A stretch of 64,000 bases of DNA. It comes from Parus major. Its lineage: Eukaryota; Chordata; Aves; Passeriformes; Paridae. Below, in pieces: positions 39,801-51,500 of this stretch (positions are counted from its first letter, which is position 1; every line of letters begins with the position of its first letter). The stretch spans positions 7,170,911 to 7,234,910 of the forward strand of contig NC_031781.1 in assembly GCF_001522545.3 (NCBI RefSeq), written 5' to 3'. Position numbers and translations under genes: made by a program. The notes under the pieces were generated by a model. That model saw only the letters and a program-made list of their open reading frames with translations. It made no database searches and had not been told where the DNA came from.

Positions 39801-41044
39801 CATTAATTTTGTTACCATTTTACATTGTGAAAATGGAGAAATTGTGGCTGCTTGCTCCCAGTATTTGTGAATTAGAGATCATGTGAGACAGCTCTTTCAT
39901 GATATATACCTTGTGGATATTAGCTTTTAACAGAGGACTGTGTTGAAGTTTTGTGTTGTTTTTTTTCTCTATTTGTTTTCATTCAGAGGAAGGGCAAAAG
40001 GTCAGTCAAAAGCTCACTAGAGATCTTGAAAGTCTTTTTGCATTTGGCATCAATTCACCTGCCCGTTTCCGTGTTCAGATGATGCCTTTAAAGAAAACAT
40101 TTGAGTTGGACTAAGAAATTTTCTGAGGAGGTGGACTTAGCTCAAGGCTAAAGTGCTACGTGTGTGAATTTCTCCACAAGTGTGGAGTAAGAGGAGAAGA
40201 ATTCAGAAAAAGGGAAAACTGTATTGTGCCTGTAACAGTTTGGTTTTCTGACTTCCTCCACTACAATGGGTTTTCTTTTTTCTGAAGTGAAAACAGAACC
40301 CATCTTTCAGCTCTTGGTAAATTATGTCTTTTATACATGATGGAGTCTGCTGCCTGCTCTCAGTGCCTTTATACATGAGTTGTTGCTTACAGTAAATACT
40401 GTGCACACAACCAGGTATGGCTACTCTTGTCTGATAACATTTGTGTGGTACAAATATGCATATATGCATAAACACTTGCATTTGATTTGCATATATGCAC
40501 ATATAATCATACTTGTGTTTACAGCACAGAAATGTATTGTTCTATGCATATATTATTGTATATTATGCATGTATTGTAATCTGTTTGCATAAGCAGTTAC
40601 TAACTTTCTATTCCCATTCTGGTTTTCTTTCCTCTGTTATGGAGGATGCAACCTTCTACTTTAATATGATAATCTCCTCCTAATGTCTGTTTCATTTAAT
40701 ACTAAAACTGTCTTTATGTTGAATTATATTTGTGTACAGGAAGATGGAACTACTTCACAGTTCAGGTGTGATACCATATCTGATGAGAAAACAATCCCTT
40801 TTTTGGTGTGGTAGTATTTAACAAATTAAATGGTGCTTTTGTGATACCTTGTAGAGAAGCTGTCAAATCATAAAGTCAGCCCTCAATAAGTTGAATCAAT
40901 TGGCAATGTAAACCTAGTTCCTTTAGTTTCTCTCCTTTACACTTTGTTCTATATTATGATTATGCTTTTATTAATACAGCAGCTAAAGTAGCTGTTCAAA
41001 TTAATTTAATGTATAATTACTTGTTCTGTTTTGTTGTTTTCCAG

Positions 41045-41062
41045 CTCCCTCAGGCACAAAAG
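41045..41062 (+). CDS. CACNA2D3: CACNA2D3 microexon (18 nt, encodes LPQAQK)
   Basis: The exon consists of the six codons CTC CCT CAG GCA CAA AAG, flanked by TTGTTGTTTTCCAG and GTAAAATA. Phase is 0 at both ends, so the exon can be skipped without a frameshift. LPQAQK is the hexapeptide found between the IDST and L-x-DDQG segments of alpha2delta-3, as I recall it from the mammalian protein, so the call rests on position, phase, splice sites and peptide identity together. It lies on the surface linker of the Cache region, between an upstream intron of 21.2 kb and a downstream intron of 6.6 kb. Exons this short often need dedicated splicing enhancers and are often neuron-regulated. Whether this one is regulated cannot be seen here. 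Confidence 0.93.
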
Positions 41063-44000
41063 GTAAAATATTTTAATCAAATCCTAGTCATTCCAAGTAG
41101 TCACCAGTGCTTCACGTTTCCATGGTGGTGTGAGTGCGGTACAGGTGGTGATCAGTGAAACACTTCACTGTCACGGGGGCTCCGAGCTCGGCCCCAGGAA
41201 GGAGCCTGGCTTTGAGCCCAGCTGAGGTACCTGCTGGGAGCAGCTCTTCAAACATATGAGCTATTTCAACATGCCAGGCGTCCAGTAGCTTGGAAATAAC
41301 AACTTGGAAACAACTTGGAAACGACAGGGAGGCTATTTTATCAGCAATTTGAAATAATAGCAGGGATTAAAAAAAAAAAGCCAACCCACTCCATTAATCC
41401 ATGTGAAATATTTCTGGATCTGTTGTAGAGACTGCAGAATCCATGGCATAGCTGGTACCCTTTCACTGCTCCCCACTGTATCTACCAACACACCCCTGAA
41501 CATTCAGCATTTGACTTCTCTAGCAGGTTGCACACTTTTCATACAACGTGCTCTTGCCTTTAAACCACTTCTGCATCGATATGGTGTTACCAGAGTCAGC
41601 ACAGCTCGTCAGGACAGCACACTCAGTGTGCCAAAGAATTGCTTGGTGCCTGTTGCATCGTCCTTATGTATCTCACAAATATAATCAAGGCTTCCAGAAA
41701 CTAAAAAATCTAGCTGGTGTTTTGTGGTTTTGGTAAAAAAAGTATTAAAATGATAAAAAGGAATAGAATATGCTGGGCAATTGCAACACTCACTTGTCCA
41801 AGTCATTCTTATTCTTGGTAAAGCACCTTCAATAAGAAATGTCACAGCAATTAGTTTGATGTCACTGTTATTAACATTCATGGATGATGATAGAAGTTCA
41901 GTTTTTTAATGAAAGCAATAAGAGAAGTGATCTTTCACTTCATAGCTTTTGAAGAATGGTGAGGGCATCCACAGAACTTAGAACTTCACTAACATATCTC
42001 AGCCACTTTTTAGTTTAAAAAGGGAGAAATATGAAGATGGGAGGCTTTATTTTTATGATGTATTTGAAAATCCCTTGCTCATGGAGCTCAGAAAATTCTA
42101 TTTCAAACCTGAAAGTAATATGCTACTTTATGACACTGGACTATGTCCGTGGTTTGTTCATGCTTTGATAGTTGCAGAACATGGTACCAAAAAAATGTTT
42201 GGTTTGTGTTGTTTGGTTTTTTTGTTTTTTTTTAATAAAAAAAAATAAAAACCTTTTCTTGAAATAAAAGGTTTCAATAAATATTTTGTGTACAGCTTTC
42301 TGGAAAAGTAGAAGGACCAAAAGAGTGGCTAGGGTAGCTAACTTTGGCTTTTTCATTTTCACCTGCTTGTCTAAATGTTTGTGCCAAATGCTTCTCTTAA
42401 CAGTTTGCAGAAAGAAGAGAGTCAGACTGCAATGTGCTGGTGCAGGAAGTACAAGCTGCTTGTCAGTTTGTGCCATGTGGTTCTGTATTACCTGTTCTGA
42501 TGGCCACAAATCTGAATAATCTGTCACAAATTACTCAAGTTTGTGGTTAACAAACACAATTTTCATAAATGGTCCAAGTTGCCAATTTTCAGTGATTTTT
42601 ACCCCTGGATCAAACAAATGCAGAACTAAAGCCACACATTTTTATATGCACACATAGCTGACTTCAGTCTAGTTGACTGTGTATTACTTTTGTGCAGAGA
42701 AAGAGGATAGAGGTGGGAAGGAAGGAATGGGATGGGGAGGGGGGACAGGTACAAGTAATCCTCCTGGGCTTTTGATAACTTCAGGCAAGAAATATGCCTT
42801 TTAATAAGGGTGGCCAGGCAGCTTATGAACAAACCAAGAGAATCTCTCTTGCTCTCTGCAAGGTGAAGGGAAGCAGCACAGGGCTGGTGCATGCCTTCAT
42901 GAATGACTTAGTCACTGTTTTGCCATGTGGTGTCTGAACTTGTACTGTATTTTTGTTGGAATCTATGTATCATCTTGCATATGTTTTCTCTATAAACATT
43001 TCAAACAGTCATGTCTCTCTAAACATGTTCACTTTAATCTTTGAGTGATCTGAAGAAAAATGTGGCATTTCAAGTTTACCTTTAATATTTCATATCTATT
43101 ATAAATACTTCACTATCTTGATGAAATGTGTTTTCTCTTATATGTGGGACAATTTGGCTTCAGTCTTTTCAGTGTTTAATCAGTGTTCTGTGGTGATTAG
43201 CTATTGAGTTTGAAGACCTGTAGGTTTTCAACTGTCTACAGCAGTTAAATAACAATTAAACCTGTTACTCTTATGCCATCTGCTCTTAGCCAAACTGGTG
43301 TAAATTCAGAATTGGAGAGCAGGTGAAATGAATAACGATGGTTTTAAGGTGGATATGATATGCACCATGATATTTGTCTTGAAAAGATCTTTGTGATATG
43401 CCCTATAGTTAAAATAGAAAATACCACAAAACCAAATGAAACCAACAACCCACCCAACCAGACAAAAAACACCAACCAAAAACTCACCAGTTTCAAGGAA
43501 TACTTTGATTTAGTCTGGTTATGTTACTTTCAGAACAAAATATGTATAAGAAGAGTTAATGTATCTAAAAGGAAGAATTGCTACCAGACAAATGAAACAA
43601 ATTCATACGAATTTTACTTGTCCTTTGTGTTTCTTTTATGCATGTTTTTACGTAGCCATCCCACAGGGCTGTGAAAATGGCAGTAAGATAAAATAATAAC
43701 TCAAATTTACCACTTTTCAAATTTTTTCATTTTGATTTCCAAAATGACCTTTATCTTTGAAACTGTTATGTTAAACAGCTTTTTGTATGCACTGAAGAGC
43801 AAAAGCCATTTTTCCTTAATAGTTCAAAAAGGTGTTTTGTTTCCAAGTAGGAAAGCTTTACTTGCTTTCCTGAGCAAACACAGCAGGATTCAAAAGCTTT
43901 TGCCCTACTCCTGCTGTGATGTTTTGTTCTACTTAGCTTGAGTGAAAAGGTAGATGTGAATAAATTAGGTGCACAAATCAGAAGCAGAGAGTTGTGTTTA

Positions 44001-46297
44001 GGAACATTTAAGAATTTTTTTTAATGATTCTCTCATGAATGGAACCATACTTCCTCAATATAGAAATGTTTTAATGATATTTATTGCACAGAAGTTCCTG
44101 ACAGCTTTCTTCTCTCTTTCTGTGTTATCCTTAACTTCTATGAGTAGTTCTGTGCCCTCCTCATATCTTGATGCTTTCAGCCTTTTGGGAGGATCATTTA
44201 TCATTCCCTGCATAGTTTACATTTTACTTTGAAGAGTTGAATTAACTGTCATTGGGAATAGAAAATTTGGAAAGCTGTGGTTTCACTGAAGTGCGTGACT
44301 AGTGATTTTAGCACTTTTGTAACATTATTACATTTAAGTGGAATCTAATGGAGTAAAAAAATAATCATAAAGTAAACAGTTTGATTTAGCATTCATTTGG
44401 ATCTATTTTCTCCTCATGAGATGCTATTGTCTTTGTTTTGTAATGCATATTTAGTTTCTAATCAGAAAACCACATTAAAATTTTCACTTGCATGTTAATT
44501 GGAGTCTTTAGTTTCCAAATTTCTCTCACACGTTCCTCAACAAGCAAACTGACTTTTAATAATATTTTTGAATTGACAGCTTACAAACTTCATGTAATTA
44601 TTTTGCAATAAAGGGTTTTTTAGCATTTACTCTGTGTGTCAAACACAGAAATATCATCAGTAAGATGCTCACACAGGTTTCTATATTGTCCCAGACCATA
44701 ACTTGAGTCTATGCCAAAATAACAGCTATTCCTTATTCTTTTAGTCCTTATAAAACACAAATTCCAATTCTCTGAGGCTTCCAGCCTGCCTCATGACTTT
44801 GATCAGCACATAAAAGTGCAGTGGTCACAGAAGACAGAACATTGTGAACCACCTCTATAGAGAGTGGGCAAAGGAAGAAGGGGGAGTGGGTTGAGCAGGT
44901 GTGTCAGAAGTTCTGGACAACCCATTGTAACTCTTCTTGACTATACACTCCCAAGGAAGACATTTCAGTTTTCAAATTCCTCTTTCTTTAATTCCTCAGA
45001 AAATGTTTATATTCTTTCCTGTATATGTGTGTCTGGTTTAATTCTGGAGCCTGCCTCACTCATTGCCCTGAGAGATGGATGGGTGGGAGGCTAAACTCTA
45101 AGTGGCCTCATGCTGAGAGGATGATTTTTATTTGTTTTTGGGAAGATCTGCTTGGGGTTGTTCTGAAGGGGGGTAACTGTGTACAGTGAGGAATTAAAAG
45201 GCAAACTGTTGTAGATAAATCTATTTCTAAAGGGAATTTTCTCTCCAATTATAAAACTATTATCACTAGGCATTAGAGATCTGCACCTTTTTCAGAAAGT
45301 ATGTTTTGTTTCTTTATTCTAAACAGCCAAGAGACATTTAGCCTGGGAACACATTTTTTCCTCATTCTTGAGATTTTATTTTCTTTCAAAGGTTTGTTAT
45401 TTTTTGCTCAGCATTTTATCAACTGAGTGTCCATAGCCCTTGAGTAGTTGCCCACCTAAAACTGTTACCACTCTGGGGCAAATCATTGATGCTGTCTCCT
45501 ACATTCATCATTTTAAACTAGATACTAACTACATTATGATGAGCAGTGACTCAGGAAAACATTGTAAATATGAGTCCCTGCTCATCCAGCTATTTGCTGA
45601 CTCCACTTATGGAAGTGGTCAACAACCTGCTCATCTGCCAAACAAATAAAAAATCAAACATGCTGGATTATACAGTTGCAATTCTATAGAAATGATTGCA
45701 GCAGCCAACTCTAGTTGGTACTTGTAGATAACAAAATTATAGAGCAATCACTCTTGCCTGCTTCCATAGTCAGTTTTGAGAGTTAATGAGCAGTTCTTTC
45801 ATAAATTCCCAGGAGCTCCAGACTGTGGGGTTTTTTTTCCTCCATGTAAAGAATTTCAAACACCCTAAAACTCTACTGACAGTCCCTTGGCTTTACCCTA
45901 TCCATTGAATTGTTTTTAGTAATATCTTGAGAGTGAGGGGACTTGTAAATTAATACTGTCCTGGCACTTGACAAGAACATGATGTCAGAGAAGCCTACCC
46001 AGGGCAATCATATAAAATCACTAAGTGCTCCAAAATATCACCTCGTAATCAGCAGAATGCTTTTCCACTTCCTGGGCTCCTCTCCACACAAATCATGTCA
46101 GTGTGCTTGACTCTACTACTCTGGCCAAGAAGAGGAAATTCCTACATTGGTTTGGCTGCATTTGAGTTTTAAATGCAACCTTTGAACCCACAGTGTTTTG
46201 CCAAGTGTTTGGTTTTTTCTTGTTTGTTTAATAATTTACTATTCCTTGATAGATCAAGGATTATATTGGGGTTAGAATTATCTCTTCTTGCTAACAA

Positions 46298-46320
46298 GGA
46301 AAAAAAAAAAAAAAAAAAGG
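46298..46320. repeat. Poly(A) run
   Basis: About 20 consecutive A residues follow CTAACAAGG. No retroelement body is recognisable upstream. This is simple sequence. Confidence 0.8.
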
Positions 46321-47392
46321 AAATATGATCATAAGTTTGTTCCACCTCATATCCCTAGTGATTCCTTATCAGATGTAAACCTTCTTGACTCTAAACCCCA
46401 TTTGTGTTTCTGTCTAATGTCTGCAAACATTCCTTCTCACCATGAGATAGTGCAATGCCTCAGGAAATATACTTGTTTAAGAAACTTAAAATCCCCCTGA
46501 AGAAGATTGGGAGATGCAGAACATATAATTTTCTAGATTTTGTTTGTCTGATTTGTTAACGTGGAATATGCTTCATAAGGTATCTTTCTCATAACGTAGG
46601 AATTGTTTTCTGAGAATGTGGGGAGCCAATTTCTATTCCTTCATTGTAAGAAAACCTTTGTAAACACAAACAAAGCAAAAAAAAAATTCCAAAGTTCTAA
46701 AAAGAACAAGAATTAGAAGTTTTACCTGAGTGCAGAAAACATGATAGAAATATGAGTGATAGGAGAATGTCACAGCCACAATTAGGCATGACTGTCACCT
46801 ACAGTATTGCTCAGCAAGATCATCCCTGTTGCTGCATCCAGCTGGCTGAATACAGCTGCAGCAAAGCAGAATTTGTGCTCTACAAAATCTCCACTTGAGA
46901 TCAGAACCGTGTCACACTTTCAAATGTTGGATAAACCTCTTCAGCTATAATATCTGTCCCTGGGGACAGAAAGGATTGGACAATAACTCTCCACCTCCTG
47001 CTTGAGCTGCCTCAGGGCAGAGCTGCAGTCTGAGCAGGGAGGAGACAATCTGAGCACTCTCACTGTGGCCAGTGCTAAACATCCTACGTGCTTCTTTTGA
47101 ATGGAACCAAGGTCAGGAGATGATTTCTCCCTAACCTAGAAAAATCAGTTGAAACCTGATGTGCAGAATCAACTAATGCTTCATGGCACCTCTTTGTCCA
47201 GCAAACAGCTGGAGCAGAGGTGCTCCTGGGATCCTCACTGGTTGTCATCCTCTGTGCTGCCGTGGGAACCGAGATCTCGGATCTCCATTCTGGTCTCTGC
47301 ACCACAACAAAGCACACACACCTCATGGCCTCTTGCTCTTTGCAGGGAGAAAACAGCCCGAGGCAGCTTTGGCAGAGCTGACAGTGGGAGGG

Positions 47393-47524
47393 ATGTGGAG
47401 CAGAGCTCAGGCTGCTTTGCTGCTGCTCTTGGTGCTCCTCAGAGCAGACTGCAGTAGGACAGAGGATGAGGAGGCATCTTGCCTGCATTGGGATGGGCAC
47501 AGCTGCTTCCAGGCTGGGCTGGGA
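47393..47524 (+). other. Candidate alternative exon with signal-peptide-like ORF (unproven)
   Basis: An ATG at 47393 opens a frame beginning MWSRAQAALLLLLVLLRADC and continuing SRTEDEEASCLHWDGHSCFQ, with a TGA stop at 47537-47539. The start has the n-region, leucine core and small-residue end of a secretory signal peptide. The C-x7-C-F pattern after it is reminiscent of the opening of long-form C-type lectin domains, but it is too short to assign. Before the stop, GGA|GTAAAG could act as a donor at 47525 and would join in phase 0 to the CACNA2D3 exon at 47657. A CTCTTTGCAG acceptor-like site lies at about 47345. The minus strand is open over the same stretch, so chance is a serious alternative. 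Confidence 0.2.
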
Positions 47525-47656
47525 GTAAAGCGTCAGTGACATCTGGATAAACTGCCTTGTCTCGTTTAAAATGGAAATAATGTCATTCAAAACTGCAATC
47601 ACATGCTTGTAATTGCCCTGTAGTTCTCAGAGATAGTGTTTCTTTTTCAAATATAG

Positions 47657-47728
47657 CTTGCTGATGATCAGGGATTGGTGTTGATGACAACTGTTGCCAT
47701 GCCTGTATTTAGTAAGCAAAATGAGACT
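47657..47728 (+). CDS. CACNA2D3: CACNA2D3 exon: Cache-region strand, TTVAMPVF (72 nt)
   Basis: The exon encodes LADDQGLVLMTTVAMPVFSK followed by QNET, 24 codons in phase 0 at both ends. The VLMTTVAMPVF strand belongs to the Cache-like fold of alpha2delta subunits and corresponds to the VITGTLPVFN segment of alpha2delta-1. N-E-T at the end is an N-glycosylation sequon, expected in this extracellular, heavily glycosylated subunit. Compared with the human protein as I remember it (LTDDQGPVL), Thr is Ala and Pro is Leu, both conservative for a bird-mammal comparison. The acceptor is TCAAATATAG, with a poor pyrimidine tract. The donor is ACT|GTAAGT. Confidence 0.96.
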
Positions 47729-48508
47729 GTAAGTACTCCGATTATTTCTGTTATGTGATAATGGTGTGACCGATGTGAAGTTGCTTTCAGGAATCTAATA
47801 AGATTTTAGCCAACTCTATTTTTTTTTCTTCTTATTTTGTCTGCAGTTATTATCCCTTTATTACCATAAAAATGTGGACAAATAATATCAAATACCTATA
47901 CTCTAGAAACCATGGTAAAATGATGAAAGCCCATGTCAAAGTGAAAATCTCAGATGACACTGGGCCTTACAGCTTTCTTACTTCTGTATTACTTTTTTGT
48001 AGCAAATATTCTATATAATTTTCCTTTTTGCTCCAATATAACTGAGAATTTAATTAGTTTTATGTCTACTATAGATGTATCTATTTATCTTTAGTAATTC
48101 AACAGATTGTTAAAGAAACTGAAGTATACTTTCCCCTTAATGCTTCATCTTTCTCTTTTGTTCATCAAATGGTATGAAAAATTGGGAAAGAGAGAAGTAA
48201 CATATTTTTAACAGTAGTTTTTAATTTAAAACCTATTTGCATGTGAAAGATTTCAGTAGAGGGACTCACCAGTTATCAAAACCTTGCATGCCTTTTCTAT
48301 GTGAATTGTCAATAAAGCAGAAAGGAGCAATATTAGTGATTTAATTACTGCTTGATCAGCTGAGTTGTACCAGTGTCTGCCTTCCTCACTTTTAAAATGA
48401 TCTGTCTGTTATCTATTCAGCTCTGCAGTGTAGCTGCGAGGTGAAATAAGTGGTGAGAATGTTTTTTATTATTGTGGTTCTGAGTGCATCTTTTATTGTT
48501 CTTTTCAG
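47729..48508 (+). other. CACNA2D3: CACNA2D3 intron (780 nt)
   Basis: This is the shortest intron in the window, running from GTAAGTAC to TTCTTTTCAG. It is AT-rich with T runs near 47820, and no repeat or extra exon was seen. Confidence 0.9.
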
Positions 48509-48589
48509 AGGTCTAAAGGGATTCTCCTGGGAGTAGTTGGCACAGATGTTCCTGTTAAAGAGCTTTTAAAAACTATTCCAAAGTACAAG
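48509..48589 (+). CDS. CACNA2D3: CACNA2D3 exon: Cache-region, LLGVVGTDVPV (81 nt)
   Basis: The exon encodes RSKGILLGVVGTDVPVKELL followed by KTIPKYK, 27 codons in phase 0 at both ends. The LLGVVGTDVPVKEL block is a hallmark of alpha2delta subunits (ILGVMGVDVSLEDI in alpha2delta-1) and is part of the Cache-like ligand-binding fold. In paralogues 1 and 2 the gabapentinoid site involves this extracellular region together with an arginine near the VWA domain. Alpha2delta-3 is known not to bind these drugs strongly. The acceptor is TTGTTCTTTTCAG and the donor is AAG|GTAATA. The exon follows the 72-nt exon after only 780 nt. Confidence 0.96.
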
Positions 48590-51500
48590 GTAATACACAA
48601 ATGGTGTATATATAATTTCTATTCAGTATAACGTCTCAAATATAACATAATTCATTTAATATGTTTTTATTGTTTATACTTACATAGCTCCATTATTTCA
48701 CCCATTTTCCTCAGGAATTTTACCACTGTAGTGTCTGAGAGCAAGTGCCATTTTTAAAACTTAAGTTAAAATATGGCCTGATCTTCACATGATTGTGAAT
48801 CAGTGTGGTTTAAATGGTAGTATTAAATACTGCCCATATTAAAATCAATTTAATTACAAAATTAATGAAGTTATCAAACTATGAAATATAGTCAGAAATT
48901 AGTCAAAATATTAATAAAAAAAGCTAAAAAATTACATAAATTTAAATGAAAACCTATCCTTAATGTGGCTTTAGGCTTTCTGTTTGTGTGTAATTCTTCT
49001 TGTCCCAGTGACAACTCTACAATAAAATTCTTAAAAATTAATTATCATAGAAATTTTCAAAATTTGAACCACTATATATCTTGTGAAATGTGTTTCATTC
49101 AGTAAAACACAAAATGTAACTACTTTTCTTTTAAATTTGATGCAGTACATTAGCATTTCATTACTTCTCCATGTCTGAAATATTTTACTATAGTACTCTT
49201 CTATTCACAAATGAAAATTAAATTAATATTTTGCAGTTCATTCCTAGTGGATTTTTTTTGCATGACTAACAAGCATGTAACACAATATTGTAGACAGCCT
49301 TTGCTAAAGAGGCCACTGGAATAGGTGCAGTTTGACAGCACCTGTACTGATCATAAATTTATGTATCATACAAATTGTCTCTTAATTGTCTGACATGTTG
49401 TCATTTAGTGATTTCTAAGAGAGTGTAGGAAGAAACTGACTTGTGAGTGCCTTCCAATATTCTTACATAAAATTCCTCCTATCAATTTTAATTCTAGTTT
49501 GAATACATTAGGATTCACCAAATGATTTTCTGGATCAATATACAGTAACTGGGAAGTTTAAATTAAACAAGAACTTGATAAAAATGATGCCTGAAAAAGA
49601 GTGACAATAATATTGACAAGGTAAATTGGAGTAAATTCCTGTGACCTGGATCCCACCAGCACAGGGGCTGTGCAAACCAAGCACAGAGAGGCTGTCCCAG
49701 GTGAAAAAAAGCTGCAGGCAATGGGAAGAGACAGCAGGTGACTCCACACTGATATCAAAGCACAATGACAGAGACATTGCTGCTCAGAATAAATAGCAGG
49801 GAGCTCTCTCAGTGCACACACCACCACCATTTGCTAACAGAAGCTTATGCTATACTTCTGTGCATGCAGAAATACCGAATCAGTAGAAGGTAGAGGAGAA
49901 AGGAGAAAGATTTTGCTAAATTTGGAGCAATGGCCACAATCTTTGGAGCTGCCTGTAAGGAGCTGTGGGGAAAGCAAGTTTCATTTGTAGTGAGATGGAA
50001 GAACAACGTTGTAGTACCTGCAGAAATAAAAGCTTGTCTGTACATGGCTGGATAGGAAAGGCCAAGTAACTGTGATGTTACTCCTAAATAATCTGTAAGA
50101 TTAGGACATAGTCTGAATATGAGAATCTAGAAAGAGTAGGAGGCCCAAATAATGGATATTGGAACAGATTGAGACTGATTCAGAAAATATTTTTTTTAAG
50201 AATTAGTTTTCTATGGAAGTAATATATGATCCTCTTGCTGAATATTAGGTTTTTATTTGAAGGTATGTTTTATATTGCAGGATGTACTGAAAGAGAGGAT
50301 TATTACAGGAGGCCCCAATATCATGCAATGCAGTTGGGTTAGTGAGATCACTTGAGTTATAACTTCCAGTCCCACATGCCCTAAACAAAGACTCTGCAAT
50401 TGCAAGACCATAATCACCCCTGGGGCCCATTCCTGCAGAGGCAACACGTGACAAAAAATTCACACAGGGATATAAAATGATGGTTGAAAATAGAAGTCTG
50501 CTGGCCTGGAATCCTCTCAGCTTGGATGAGGTGGATTTTATGCTGAGGAAGATGAATAATAGCAATAAGCTCTTTGCAACAGTTGTTACCTTGACTAAAC
50601 ATCCCCAGATGTCAGTGGCAGTTTCTCCTGAATAAGGTGGGGTTGGATTTGGTAATACTTGACTTACATGTGACGTTTTACGACAGTTAAAATAAGGTAT
50701 TTTTGTTTCTGAATCTGTGATTTAGAGACAGAATTCAAGGTTTTAAATGACAGTGCTGCTGTAAGTGGTAACATCTCTCAGACACTGCAGAGACTGTGCA
50801 GTTTCACACATTGCACACAACATGATAAAATGCTACCCTCAGATCCTGTGTAGGCCTCAAACAGGCAAATTCTTTTTTTCTGTGAAATATACCACCCACA
50901 TTTGTTTCCTTACCTGACTTCCATTGCCTGGATGTCATTCTGCAGTTATCAACACAGACAATTACACTTGAGATCTGATATTTAGCCAACAGCTCGTTCC
51001 CTTGTCACACTATAATAGTTAAAATATGTCCACTGTTATTATTTTGGTTATCCCTCCTTTATGAAGAGAAGCCAAGAACGTATAACCTTCTATTGCTCTC
51101 ACTGAAGTTTATTGCTATAGGAAAACCACTAATTTATGAAACAATCCTCTGTGTGGCAGATACAGTTGACCATACACAACCATTCACACGGAGACACTAT
51201 AAATTAACCTGGAATGTTTTACCTGTGACCTTGCCATAATATCACACTCTGGTTTCTATTTCCAGAAAAATCACAGAATACAATAGGCTTGTTCTCCCTT
51301 TTGCCTCTTAGAAAGGATTCAGACTTTTCAGCCTTACTCAAGTTGCTTTGTGTCAGACAAACTCCTAAAGACCCACTTCAGCAAAGCATTTAAGAATGCA
51401 CTTAAGTAAAATAACAAGATTTAGTAGTGAGAACTGTAAATATCAAAGCAAGATAGTGCTGGAGTTTCAAGTTCTTTTTTTTTTTTTTTTAATTAATACC

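Larger units (their letters stand above)
19797..41044 (+). other. CACNA2D3: CACNA2D3 intron (21,248 nt)
   Basis: This is the longest complete intron of the window. It contains (CA)n/(TA)n repeats at 21696-21740, an A/C-rich low-complexity stretch at 21900-21966, an inverted TATATC/GATATA array at 24744-24876, an antisense CR1 fragment at about 28412-29391 and an A/C-rich tract near 33820-33880. A 145-codon minus-strand ORF lies at 32509-32946, and an ATGCAT-rich stretch near 40450-40575. No host exon and no nested gene could be supported. In mammals, as I recall, LRTM1 sits inside a CACNA2D3 intron, but no leucine-rich-repeat frame was seen here on either strand. Confidence 0.85.
41063..47656 (+). 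other. CACNA2D3: CACNA2D3 intron (6,594 nt)
   Basis: The intron runs from GTAAAA to CAAATATAG. It holds a small triplicated CTTGGAAA motif at about 41289-41325, a T/A inverted low-complexity tract near 42215-42255, an A/C-rich tract at 43418-43490 and a poly(A) run at 46298-46317. A GC-richer block at about 46960-47540 is open on both strands and includes the signal-peptide-like ORF listed separately. No transposon was recognised. Confidence 0.82.

Noticed and set aside
19797..41044. Possible nested LRTM1-like gene in a CACNA2D3 intron
   Set aside because: Expected from memory of the mammalian locus, but no leucine-rich-repeat ORF of suitable length exists on either strand. If present in this species, it lies in another intron outside the window.
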